A stretch of DNA of 64,000 nt, taken from contig NZ_CP029984.1 of NCBI RefSeq assembly GCF_003293675.1, positions 1,256,467 through 1,320,466 on the forward strand, written 5' to 3'. This document shows positions 8,913 through 16,273 of the stretch, one piece after another. This stretch comes from Gardnerella leopoldii. Its GTDB lineage: Bacteria > Actinomycetota > Actinomycetes > Actinomycetales > Bifidobacteriaceae. The translations under genes and the position numbers were made by a program. Numbering within the stretch: the stretch's first letter is position 1; each line of letters begins with the position of its first letter. The notes beneath the pieces were generated by a model. It saw nothing but the letters and a program-made list of their open reading frames with translations, had not been told where the DNA came from and ran no database searches.

Positions 8913-9926
8913 ATGTCGGCAAATATTCAAGATGTAGCGAATAAAGCTCATGTGTCAGTTTCTACTGTGTCGCGCTCATTTACACGACCAAACTTAGTAT
9001 CTGCATCCACTCGCAATAAAGTATTGGCCATTGCCGAACAATTGAATTTTTCTATTTCGAAATCTGCAGCAGCACTAAAATCTGGTAAAACCTTGCGCAT
9101 CGCTTTATTGATTAGCGATCAAATTCGCCTATGGTTTTCTGCATCTATTATTCAAGGATTGAATCAAGTATTCCACACAGCTGGATACGATTTGTCAATT
9201 TTTCAGATTTCCAGCAGCAAAGAGCGTAGCGAATTTTTCACAATGCTCCCAACTAGACGTAATGCTGACGCTGTTGTTGTGTGTTCCTTTGACGTAAATA
9301 CCAACGAAATCGCACAACTTAAATCAACAGGCGTGCCAATTGTTGGCATAAACTGCTTATATCCACAAAAATGCGATTTTGACGCGACTATCAATATTGA
9401 CGATGACCAAGGTGCAAGACTTATGGCACGCCACTTAATCGGTTTAGGGCATCACAATATTGCATATGTGCGCACAACTCGTGACGTTTCACTACATTTC
9501 AGCGTATTGCAGCGTTACCATTCTTTTATTGATGAATGCCAAAATAGCGGAATCACACCTACAGAAATTGTGGCACCTGCTAATTCTGATCGCATAAGTG
9601 CCATAGTTTCTATGCTTCTTGGAAGTTCAATTATGCCAACAGCAATTGCATGCCAAGAAGATGGGATTGCAATACCACTTATGTTTCAGCTTGCCCGCAG
9701 CGGGTATTCTACTCCAAAAGATGTGTCAATTATTGGTTTTGACGATAGTTTTTATGCGCATGAAACTGGCTTAACTACTATTAGACAGGATCCGGTTGAT
9801 ATTGCTTCTACTGCGGCAAATATCACGCTTGCGCTTATAAACGCAGAGAAAGTTGAAGATCAGTATCGCATCGTTCCAGCGCAACTTATTGTGCGTTCAA
9901 GCACAGCTGCATTATTAAAAGAATAG
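8913..9926 (+). CDS. LacI-family transcriptional regulator (maltodextrin regulon candidate)
   Basis: 337 residues. The N-terminal helix-turn-helix (IQDVANKAHVSVSTVSRSF, residues 4-22) and hinge (KSAAALKSGKT) are followed by a periplasmic-binding-protein-like effector domain ending in a typical DPVDIASTAANI...RIVPAQLIVRSS segment. ATG 8913 was chosen because AAAGGAG (8901-8907) sits 5 nt upstream; an in-frame TTG at 8886 lacks a ribosome site. It lies between the permease operon (divergent) and the binding-protein gene (convergent). A shared operator on four promoters makes it the likely repressor of this locus. The inducer is unknown, possibly maltose or a maltodextrin. Confidence 0.88.
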   Translation: MSANIQDVANKAHVSVSTVSRSFTRPNLVSASTRNKVLAIAEQLNFSISKSAAALKSGKTLRIALLISDQIRLWFSASIIQGLNQVFHTAGYDLSIFQISSSKERSEFFTMLPTRRNADAVVVCSFDVNTNEIAQLKSTGVPIVGINCLYPQKCDFDATINIDDDQGARLMARHLIGLGHHNIAYVRTTRDVSLHFSVLQRYHSFIDECQNSGITPTEIVAPANSDRISAIVSMLLGSSIMPTAIACQEDGIAIPLMFQLARSGYSTPKDVSIIGFDDSFYAHETGLTTIRQDPVDIASTAANITLALINAEKVEDQYRIVPAQLIVRSSTAALLKE

Positions 9927-9945
9927 ACCTTTTGTAGTTTTCTAG

Positions 9946-9977
9946 AAAATATCGAAATAACAAAATATCGAAATAAC
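9946..9977 (+). repeat. 16-bp tandem duplication after the regulator gene
   Basis: AAAATATCGAAATAAC occurs twice head-to-tail (9946-9961 and 9962-9977) directly before the terminator. Probably a replication-slippage duplication. Confidence 0.8.
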
Positions 9978-9978
9978 A

Positions 9979-10027
9979 AAATCCGCTAGGACTTAGCACT
10001 ATGATGTGCCAGTATCCTAGCGGATTT
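9979..10027. terminator. Bidirectional terminator between regulator and binding protein
   Basis: Perfect 13-bp arms (9979-9991 and 10015-10027) between convergent genes, with A/T-rich flanks on both sides that serve as U-tracts in either direction. Confidence 0.85.
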
Positions 10028-10088
10028 GCTTACGTCACCTTTGCTTGCTTACGTCAGCAGGTGCAACGTCTATTTGTTTATTAATGGA

Positions 10089-11432
10089 TCAGTCGTCATC
10101 TTCATGAGCCTGAGAATATTCCTTGGCCCAACCATCCACGAATGCTGTCTTAACCTTATCCCACTTGCCGGTGCCCTGAGCATACTCAAGCAAAGCGGAG
10201 CCGAGGTCGTTCTTCCAGTTATCAGATGGCATTACGGTGAAGTTCCAGCTTACTGGAGTCTTACCAGACTTAGCATCTTCAACAGCTGCCTGAGTCAATG
10301 GGTTGTCGGACTTGATATCTGCGAAGCTCTTGAATGGAGTGGTGAAGCCCATCTTCTTAGAAATAGCTTCCTTACCAGCATCGGAAGTAAGCAGCCACTT
10401 CAAGAAGTCCTTAGTTGCCTTCTTGTTAGCGTCAGACGTCTTCTCATTTATGCACCAGTAGTTCTCAGAACCAGTTGCCAAACCTTGCTTCTCTTCGCCC
10501 TTAGCACCAATATAAATTGGAAGCATACCAAGGTCTTCAGCCTTCATACCAGCCTTGGAAAGGTCGCCCCAAGCCCAAGTACCATTCTGATAGAACACAG
10601 CTTTACCCTGTGAGAATTCAGCATTAGCATCTTCACCAGTCTTGGAACCAATCTTTGTTGCTGGTGTAGTGGAATCAGTAATGTAAAGATCGAAAATCTT
10701 CTTATAACCGTCAAGGAAGCTACCCTTTACCTTTGCAGGCTGCTTGGTAACATGATCTTCCTTGAACTCGTAGTACAGAGGAAGATTTGCAAGATGGGTC
10801 TTAAAGCGCCAGTCAGAGCTGGAATCAAAACCTGCAGAAGTGAAGGCACCATCAACACCAAGATCAGCCTTATGCTTCTGAATGTCGTCTGCAACAGCCT
10901 TCAACTTATCGAAGGAGTTGATTTCTTCAGCAGACTTTACCTTAGCATCCTTGAGCTCGGTGTACTTCTTAAGCAAAGCCTTGTTATAAATCAAGCCGTA
11001 GGTTTCCATTGCATATGGAATTCCAACAACCTTATCTCCATCCTTCAAAGCAATATCCTTGTTCTGAAGCTGGTTATAAAGCTCAGTATCCTTTAAATCA
11101 GCAGTGTAATCCTTCCAGCTTGCGTAGCCAACTGGGCCATTGATCTGGAAGAGTGTAGGAGCTTCATCACCCTTACTGATTTCACTCTTCAAAGACTGCT
11201 CATAAGTTCCGGAAGCAGCAGTTTGAACCTTAACTTCAACACCTGTTTTCTTGGTGTATGCCTTAGCTACTTCCTTCCACTGATCTGCAGCTTCTGGCTT
11301 AAAGTTCAAGAAGTAAACCTTACCTTTAGCAGAGCTGTCACTTGAGGAGGATCCGCAAGCTGCAAGCGCGCCAAAAGCCATTGCCGAGCAAGCTACCAGT
11401 GCAATTGTTGATTTAATTGTACGATTCATCAT
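10089..11432 (-). CDS. Sugar ABC transporter substrate-binding lipoprotein
   Basis: 447 residues, family 1 solute-binding protein (MalE-like). The signal peptide ends in the lipobox LAAC (C25-26), followed by a serine-rich linker, so it is anchored to the outer face of the membrane. Visible family hallmarks are EEKQGLATGSENYWCINEKTSD and SKKMGFTTPFKSF. Two consecutive ATG codons follow an AGGAGAAAGG ribosome site; either could be used. It is transcribed separately from the permeases, but its promoter carries the same operator. It probably delivers maltodextrins to the permeases at 6930-8611; the substrate is inferred from context. A diverged C-terminal copy remains at 11705-11806. Confidence 0.9.
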   Translation of the reverse strand: MMNRTIKSTIALVACSAMAFGALAACGSSSSDSSAKGKVYFLNFKPEAADQWKEVAKAYTKKTGVEVKVQTAASGTYEQSLKSEISKGDEAPTLFQINGPVGYASWKDYTADLKDTELYNQLQNKDIALKDGDKVVGIPYAMETYGLIYNKALLKKYTELKDAKVKSAEEINSFDKLKAVADDIQKHKADLGVDGAFTSAGFDSSSDWRFKTHLANLPLYYEFKEDHVTKQPAKVKGSFLDGYKKIFDLYITDSTTPATKIGSKTGEDANAEFSQGKAVFYQNGTWAWGDLSKAGMKAEDLGMLPIYIGAKGEEKQGLATGSENYWCINEKTSDANKKATKDFLKWLLTSDAGKEAISKKMGFTTPFKSFADIKSDNPLTQAAVEDAKSGKTPVSWNFTVMPSDNWKNDLGSALLEYAQGTGKWDKVKTAFVDGWAKEYSQAHEDDD

Positions 11433-11505
11433 CGAACCTTTCTCCTATGCCGACAATCCCGTCATTGGACTGCCACACCTCTAGGTGTCCTTATCGACAA
11501 TATTT

Positions 11506-11542
11506 ATTATGCCTCAACTGCTGCAATATTGCAAACGATAGC
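11506..11542 (-). promoter_or_regulatory. Binding-protein promoter with overlapping operator
   Basis: Minus strand: -35 TTGCAA (11529-11534), 17-bp spacer, -10 CATAAT (complement of 11506-11511). The operator-like TGCAAACGATAGCA (11529-11542) overlaps the -35. The leader is about 70 nt. Confidence 0.62.
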
Positions 11543-11617
11543 ATAACTAAATTAACGCGTGTCGCCACAAAAACGGCACATAATAATATCTTTAATAAAA
11601 TTAGCACGTATTTTTGG

Positions 11618-11669
11618 AAATAATTAAAGGGATTACGCAACAATTTGGCAAACGATTGCGCAATCCCTT
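11618..11669 (-). terminator. Terminator behind the binding-protein remnant
   Basis: 14-bp arms 11627-11640 and 11656-11669. The single imperfect position is A-C on the plus strand but G-U on the minus strand, so the hairpin is built for minus-strand transcripts. T-rich tail below 11627. Confidence 0.75.
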
Positions 11670-11704
11670 AAGGATCATAGTTTAAAACAAATTATTCAAT
11701 TAAG

Positions 11705-11806
11705 TTAACTCTGCCCATGAGCAATCTTATATTCCTTAGCCCAGCCGTCAACAAATGCGGATTTAAGAGTAGACCATGCCTTTCCGTATTTCAGCAATTC
11801 CAATGC
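11705..11806 (-). pseudogene. C-terminal remnant of a second sugar-binding protein
   Basis: The frame ending at TAA 11705-11707 reads ELLKYGKAWSTLKSAFVDG then WAKEYKIAHGQS. It aligns with the C-terminus of the intact binding protein (LLEYAQGTGKWDKVKTAFVDGWAKEY). No start codon or upstream domain is left. The fragment begins inside the last codons of the phosphoglycerate-mutase-family gene in another frame and keeps its own terminator. It is the footprint of a deletion that removed a paralogous binding-protein gene. Confidence 0.85.
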
Positions 11807-12501
11807 ACAATTACATTATCGCCTTTGTACGCGCCCAACACAGAATAATGCGCGGTATCCATACGAAGAAGTCGTGCAAAATCTGGGCTTACTCCAAGCC
11901 AGCGCGCAGTAAGAATACGCAACACATGAGCATGCGCAACAATAAGCACGTCCTTACCTAATTTCAATTTAGGCATTGCCATATCAATAATCTTTTGAGT
12001 ACGATCCGAAACCTCTTGCAAGCTTTCTCCAGAAGTTCTGTGCACATCCACTGCTTCTCCACTAGGAAGCACCTCTTTAGCGTCACTAACCATGTGAGAA
12101 GGAAGAACTTTAGGACCATGCTTCCACACATCCCAAGCCTCAACGCCACTTAGTTTAGAAATATCAGCGCGCGTGCGACCCTCAGCAGCACCATAATCCC
12201 ACTCCAGCGCACTATCGCAAATTGTATACGAATCAAAACCAGCAAACTGAGCTGTTTGCTGCGCGCGACGAAGTGGACTTACAAGCACACAATCCTTATC
12301 AAAACCTTTTGTGAACACACACTGCAATCTAGCGCCAGCCTCTTTTGCCTGCTCAACACCAACTTCAGTAAGAGGCAAATCCGTGCGCCCGGTATGTTGA
12401 CCGGACACACTCCAAGCAGTTTGGCCGTGGCGAAGTAACACCAAGCAACCCTGCTTCGAGCATTCTTTCTGAGAGGATTCTTTAGTGCCGTTATTTTGCA
12501 T
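11791..12501 (-). CDS. Histidine phosphatase / phosphoglycerate mutase family protein
   Basis: 236 residues from the chosen ATG at 12501, preceded by GAGGAA at 10 nt; the open frame extends to 12543 without a better ribosome site. The RHG motif (VLLRHGQTAWS) carries the phospho-accepting histidine, and IVAHAHVLRILTARWLG the second histidine. The length and the GRTDLPLTEVG segment resemble broad-specificity phosphatases of the GpmB/CobC type rather than glycolytic GpmA. The last codons (IVHWNC) overlap the binding-protein remnant, so the natural C-terminus may have been altered by the deletion. Substrate unknown. Confidence 0.82.
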   Translation of the reverse strand: MQNNGTKESSQKECSKQGCLVLLRHGQTAWSVSGQHTGRTDLPLTEVGVEQAKEAGARLQCVFTKGFDKDCVLVSPLRRAQQTAQFAGFDSYTICDSALEWDYGAAEGRTRADISKLSGVEAWDVWKHGPKVLPSHMVSDAKEVLPSGEAVDVHRTSGESLQEVSDRTQKIIDMAMPKLKLGKDVLIVAHAHVLRILTARWLGVSPDFARLLRMDTAHYSVLGAYKGDNVIVHWNC

Positions 12502-12670
12502 AGTCTTCACATTCCTCACCAGCGCCATGTACACACATCGCACTGGACGCCTAGCAGCACGATTGCTTTACGTAAGCATTTCTTAACTTGCAGCCACTTT
12601 GCCGCAAATCAAGATCACTGTTCCATGGTACCGCCAAAATTGGTATTTCGTTACCACTAACATAGAAAAT

Positions 12671-13129
12671 ATGACGCAATTATCATCGGCTAATACTAAA
12701 ACTCAACGAAGCCATCGTGCGGCTCAAGCTACCGTACAACGACTTAATGCAGCAAATCGTAAGATTGAGGCCCTTCGCGAGCGCCGATTGAGAAATCAAA
12801 ATACTTTAGGAGATTCATTACTAAAATCTGTACTTCCTTCTTTTGCAACGTTTATTGCAGGGCAGATTGCGCATTTAATATGGGAAAAACATGTTGATAC
12901 TAGAAAAATCAATTTAAACTCTAATAGTCGTTCTAACAATCTTTCTAAAGAAAAAATTGCGCAAAAGCAGCGTATTAAGCAAGAAGAGCCGCTGCTACTG
13001 TCTCTTGGATTTGCAGTATTTTCTGCGATTCTTACTACGATTGTTGGTCGCTTAGCAAGCCACGGAACCTTGTTTTATATTGCGCGAAGGCAAAGAAAAA
13101 GACAATTGCGCTCACAAAAACGATTTTAA
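12671..13129 (+). CDS. Small membrane protein, possibly DUF4235
   Basis: 152 residues from ATG 12671. A basic, glutamine/alanine-rich helical N-terminus (RAAQATVQRLNAANRKIEALRERRLRNQ, likely coiled coil) is followed by two hydrophobic segments, one around SVLPSFATFIAGQIAHLIW and one at LLLSLGFAVFSAILTTIVG, and a very basic tail. The layout of two membrane segments with a short linker resembles actinobacterial DUF4235 proteins; the assignment is tentative and the function unknown. An upstream TTG (12599) is in frame but lacks a ribosome site. It is divergent from the phosphatase gene and followed by a nitroreductase gene. Confidence 0.6.
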   Translation: MTQLSSANTKTQRSHRAAQATVQRLNAANRKIEALRERRLRNQNTLGDSLLKSVLPSFATFIAGQIAHLIWEKHVDTRKINLNSNSRSNNLSKEKIAQKQRIKQEEPLLLSLGFAVFSAILTTIVGRLASHGTLFYIARRQRKRQLRSQKRF

Positions 13130-13173
13130 TTTATTAAATTTTATAAACTAAATGGCCTTATTTTGAAACGAGA

Positions 13174-13980
13174 ATGCTGAAAGGAATAAGAAATAACGTG
13201 CCAAATTTACGCCACAACGAAACTATCGATACTTTACTGAATCGCCGCTCCATTCGCGCTTTTTGCAACGAAGCAATTGACAACGATACAGTTGTCACTC
13301 TTGAAGCTGTAGCTCAGCGCGCTGCTTGTAGCCAGTTTTTGAACGACTGGTCAGCGATTAAAATTACGGATAGCTCAATTAAGCAAAAGCTTTCCGAAAT
13401 TGGCAACCAAACATATATTGCTACAGCTCCACTACTGTACGTTTTTATTATTGATCAACATAGAAACGCTGCAATTGCGCACAAAAATGGCGTAGATACC
13501 AGTAGCGACGAGTTTATGCTTAAAACTCGCTACCGCTTTACACAGGCTCAAAATGACGTTATTTTGGCGCTTCATGCCATGGAAACTGCCGCGGAATCTT
13601 TGGGGCTTGGTTGCGTAATTCTCGGTTCAATTTTGAACAGTAGAACTCAGCTTATTGATATTTTGAATTTGCCTAAATACACGTACCCCGTGCTCGGCCT
13701 GGCAATTGGTAAGCCTGCGCAAAGCCCAGAATTAAAGCCGCGAATGAGCGCTGACATGCAGATTTTTGAGAATACCTACCCTGCTGACGACGCTGAATTA
13801 TTAGAAAATCTTGCTGATTTCGACAATCGCGTGCATCAATATTACGATTTGCGAAATGCTAGCAGACCAGTTGATGCTTTCAGCGCACAAATTCTTACTA
13901 TAGCAGCAGACGATATTGCCAAAAAACACGAAGCAGAAGATGTTGAGCAGGTTGCAAGGCAAGGTTTTAACGTTGCGTAA
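13174..13980 (+). CDS. NfsA-like FMN-dependent nitroreductase
   Basis: 268 residues of the nitroreductase fold. The FMN-binding N-terminus is visible as TLLNRRSIRAF (about 20-30), and the middle ALHAMETAAESLGLGCVILGSI plus the distal VLGLAIGKPAQSPELKPRM place it with the NfsA/NfrA (FRP) group, which reduces flavins, quinones and nitro compounds with NADPH. The start is uncertain: ATG 13174 or GTG 13198, the latter having AAAGGA upstream at a long distance. The electron acceptor cannot be told from sequence. Confidence 0.85.
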   Translation: MLKGIRNNVPNLRHNETIDTLLNRRSIRAFCNEAIDNDTVVTLEAVAQRAACSQFLNDWSAIKITDSSIKQKLSEIGNQTYIATAPLLYVFIIDQHRNAAIAHKNGVDTSSDEFMLKTRYRFTQAQNDVILALHAMETAAESLGLGCVILGSILNSRTQLIDILNLPKYTYPVLGLAIGKPAQSPELKPRMSADMQIFENTYPADDAELLENLADFDNRVHQYYDLRNASRPVDAFSAQILTIAADDIAKKHEAEDVEQVARQGFNVA

Positions 13981-14015
13981 GATTTAGCACCGTTTTAATT
14001 TAGTGCCGTTTTAAC

Positions 14016-14273
14016 TTAACGCCGTCTTGGCTTGTACCCGCGCTTTCTAGATTTAGGCTTCGTGCTTGCGGATGGCGAGCGCATATCGGAATACATGCGA
14101 TCTACCGGGTTTTTATGCGTCAAATGCCAGCAACCGCAATATTCACAAGCATAAACCCACAACTGCGCACCGCGCTCTCGTAGACTCTGCTCCGCAGCCA
14201 TAAGAGCCTGCCCTTTATTCTTGTACATGATTTTTTGGGTAGATTCGCAACGCCTCGGAGTAAAGAAATACAT
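14016..14273 (-). CDS. Small zinc-ribbon protein of unknown function
   Basis: 85 residues from ATG 14273 (the frame is open to 14324). The core is KNKGQALMAAEQSLRE followed by WVYACEYCGCWHLTHK: a CxxC pair plus a histidine in a Cys-x2-Cys-x2-His arrangement, which looks like a compact metal site. The C-terminus is strongly basic (KPKSRKRGYKPRRR), suggesting nucleic-acid contact. Short proteins with YxCxxCxxWHLT are known in actinobacteria and their phages, without assigned function. It converges on the nitroreductase gene. Real by motif and composition, function unknown. Confidence 0.6.
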   Translation of the reverse strand: MYFFTPRRCESTQKIMYKNKGQALMAAEQSLRERGAQLWVYACEYCGCWHLTHKNPVDRMYSDMRSPSASTKPKSRKRGYKPRRR

Positions 14274-14369
14274 AGCTTTTATGGTAGCAAACCGCTTAAC
14301 AGAGCTTATACAAGACGTACGCAATTGCGTAAATCACGCATTATTCCTAAACTTAAGCCACAAAACACG

Positions 14370-14557
14370 TTCACAAAAGTTCAAAATAAATTCAATTTAT
14401 TATAATTTAGTTCAATTTTTCTACTATATTTCTACTATTTTTTACTATTTCTCGTCATTTTTTGAAAAATTACTATACAAAATAATTTTTGCGACTAATA
14501 TTGAGCAAATAGTTCAATTTAATACTTATATTTTGAACTTTGCTATAAACTTGTTCA
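14370..14557 (+). promoter_or_regulatory. Phased TTCA/TTCAATTT repeat array
   Basis: TTCA elements start at 14370, 14380, 14391, 14411, 14513 and 14554; the last four read TTCAATTT. Spacings of 10, 11, 20, 102 and 41 bp are all close to whole helical turns. A perfect TATAAT lies at 14401-14406. The array precedes a gene whose product has its own XRE-type DNA-binding domain, so autoregulation is a natural guess. Confidence 0.5.
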
Positions 14558-14592
14558 ATTTATAAATGCCGATTTTACAAGAAAGACAGATT

Positions 14593-16137
14593 ATGGCACA
14601 GAATTTTGCTGATGAGCTTAAGAAAGCTATGAAGCGCAAAGGGTACAAGCAGATTGACGTAATCGAGCTTGCGGCAAAAAACGGTCATAAGCTTGGCAAA
14701 AGCCAGTTAAGCCAGTATTTAAGCGGCAAAACTGAGCCTCGCAAAGACGTGCGTAACATGCTAGCTGAAATTCTTGGAATCAGCAGCGACGGAATCAAAG
14801 GCGGTCATTCTTGTGCAAAAATCGAGCAAAACTGCCAGTCTGCAGAAGAATCACAATTAAATCAATTACAACAGCAGCAACAGCCGCAGCTTACAGAAGC
14901 TGAACTTTCCAAAACTCTAAAGCATCGCACATTCAACAAATCCACAAAACTTGAACACGTGCTTTACGACGTTCGCGGTCCTGTTGTTGAAGAAGCAAAC
15001 CGCATGGAAGCAAACGGAACGCATATTCTAAAGCTCAACATTGGAAATCCTGCGCCTTTTGGCTTCCGCGCTCCAGACGAAGTAATTTACGACATGCAGC
15101 AGCAGCTTATTGACTGCGAAGGCTACTCAGATAGTCGCGGACTTTTCTCTGCGCGCAAGGCGATTATGCAATACGATCAGCTTAAGGGCATTCCAGGCGT
15201 GCAAATGGAAGATATTTACACCGGAAACGGCGTTTCCGAGCTGATTAACCTTTCTATGCAAGCGTTGCTTGATTGCGGCGACGAGATTCTTATACCAAGC
15301 CCAGACTATCCTCTGTGGACCGCGTGCGCGAGCTTGGCTGGCGGCACTCCTGTGCACTACATGTGTGACGAAAAGTCGCATTGGTACCCAGATATTGCCG
15401 ACATTCGCTCTAAAATCACGCCGCGCACTAAAGCAATCGTGATTATTAACCCGAATAATCCTACGGGAGTGCTGTATAGCCGCGAAGTTTTGGAAGAGAT
15501 TGTTAAGATTGCGCGCGAGTTTAATTTGATTATTTTTGCGGACGAGATCTACGACCGTCTTGTTATGGACGGCAAGAAGCATATTTCGATTGCTTCTCTT
15601 GCTCCAGACGTGTTCTGCGTAACTTTCAGCGGACTTTCTAAATCGCATATGATTGCCGGCTTCCGCATTGGTTGGATGAGCCTTTCGGGAGATAAATCCA
15701 AAGCTCGCGACTACATTATGGGACTTAACATGCTGTCTAATATGCGATTGTGCTCGAACGTTCCTGCGCAATCGATTATTCAGACTGCTTTGGGCGGATA
15801 CCAAAGCGTTGAAAAGTACTTGGAGCCAGGCGGACGCGTGTATGAGCAGCGCGAATACTGCTATAACGCGCTTCAGGAGATGGATGGCGTAAGCGTCGAG
15901 CGACCGGATGCCGCTTTCTACATGTTTGTAAAACTCGATCCAGACCGCTATAACATTCACGACGACGAACAGTTTGCGCTTGATTTGCTGCGCGATCAGA
16001 AGTTGCTGATTGTGCACGGCAAAGGCTTTAATTGGCAGACTCCAGGCTACTTCCGCGTAGTCTACTTGCCGCGCTTGCAAACGCTTCGCGACGCAATGAG
16101 CAAACTTTCCAACTTCCTCTCCTACTATCGCCAGTAA
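14593..16137 (+). CDS. XRE-type HTH fused to class I aminotransferase (AlaA-like)
   Basis: 514 residues in two parts. Residues 1-75 are a Cro/XRE-like helix-turn-helix (FADELKKAMKRKGYKQIDVI, then GKSQLSQYLSGKTEPRKDVR). After a glutamine-rich linker (about 85-105) comes a complete fold-type I PLP aminotransferase: IGNPAPFGFRAPDE, YTGNGVSELI, NPNNPTGVLYSREVLEEI, FADEIYDRL and SGLSKSHMIAGFRIGW, with K350 forming the internal aldimine. The enzyme part resembles AlaA (glutamate-pyruvate aminotransferase). ATG 14593 was preferred over ATG 14566 because AGAAAGA lies just upstream. This is not MocR architecture, where the DNA-binding part is GntR-type. It may be a metabolite-sensing regulator, an enzyme, or both. 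Confidence 0.88.
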   Translation: MAQNFADELKKAMKRKGYKQIDVIELAAKNGHKLGKSQLSQYLSGKTEPRKDVRNMLAEILGISSDGIKGGHSCAKIEQNCQSAEESQLNQLQQQQQPQLTEAELSKTLKHRTFNKSTKLEHVLYDVRGPVVEEANRMEANGTHILKLNIGNPAPFGFRAPDEVIYDMQQQLIDCEGYSDSRGLFSARKAIMQYDQLKGIPGVQMEDIYTGNGVSELINLSMQALLDCGDEILIPSPDYPLWTACASLAGGTPVHYMCDEKSHWYPDIADIRSKITPRTKAIVIINPNNPTGVLYSREVLEEIVKIAREFNLIIFADEIYDRLVMDGKKHISIASLAPDVFCVTFSGLSKSHMIAGFRIGWMSLSGDKSKARDYIMGLNMLSNMRLCSNVPAQSIIQTALGGYQSVEKYLEPGGRVYEQREYCYNALQEMDGVSVERPDAAFYMFVKLDPDRYNIHDDEQFALDLLRDQKLLIVHGKGFNWQTPGYFRVVYLPRLQTLRDAMSKLSNFLSYYRQ

Positions 16138-16273
16138 CAGCAACCCCCACCTATAAACTGCGACAAAACACTCATTTCACTCGCAGTCCAGAAAAAGGTG
16201 TATATCAAGAGGCATATATTATTCAGAATATGAAAGACATTCATAACATGAAGAAAGAAAAAAAGAGAAGGAA

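Noticed and set aside
15127..16143. 338-codon minus-strand frame opposite the aminotransferase fusion
   Set aside because: Shadow of an intact PLP enzyme. Composition reflects the opposite strand and no motif is visible.
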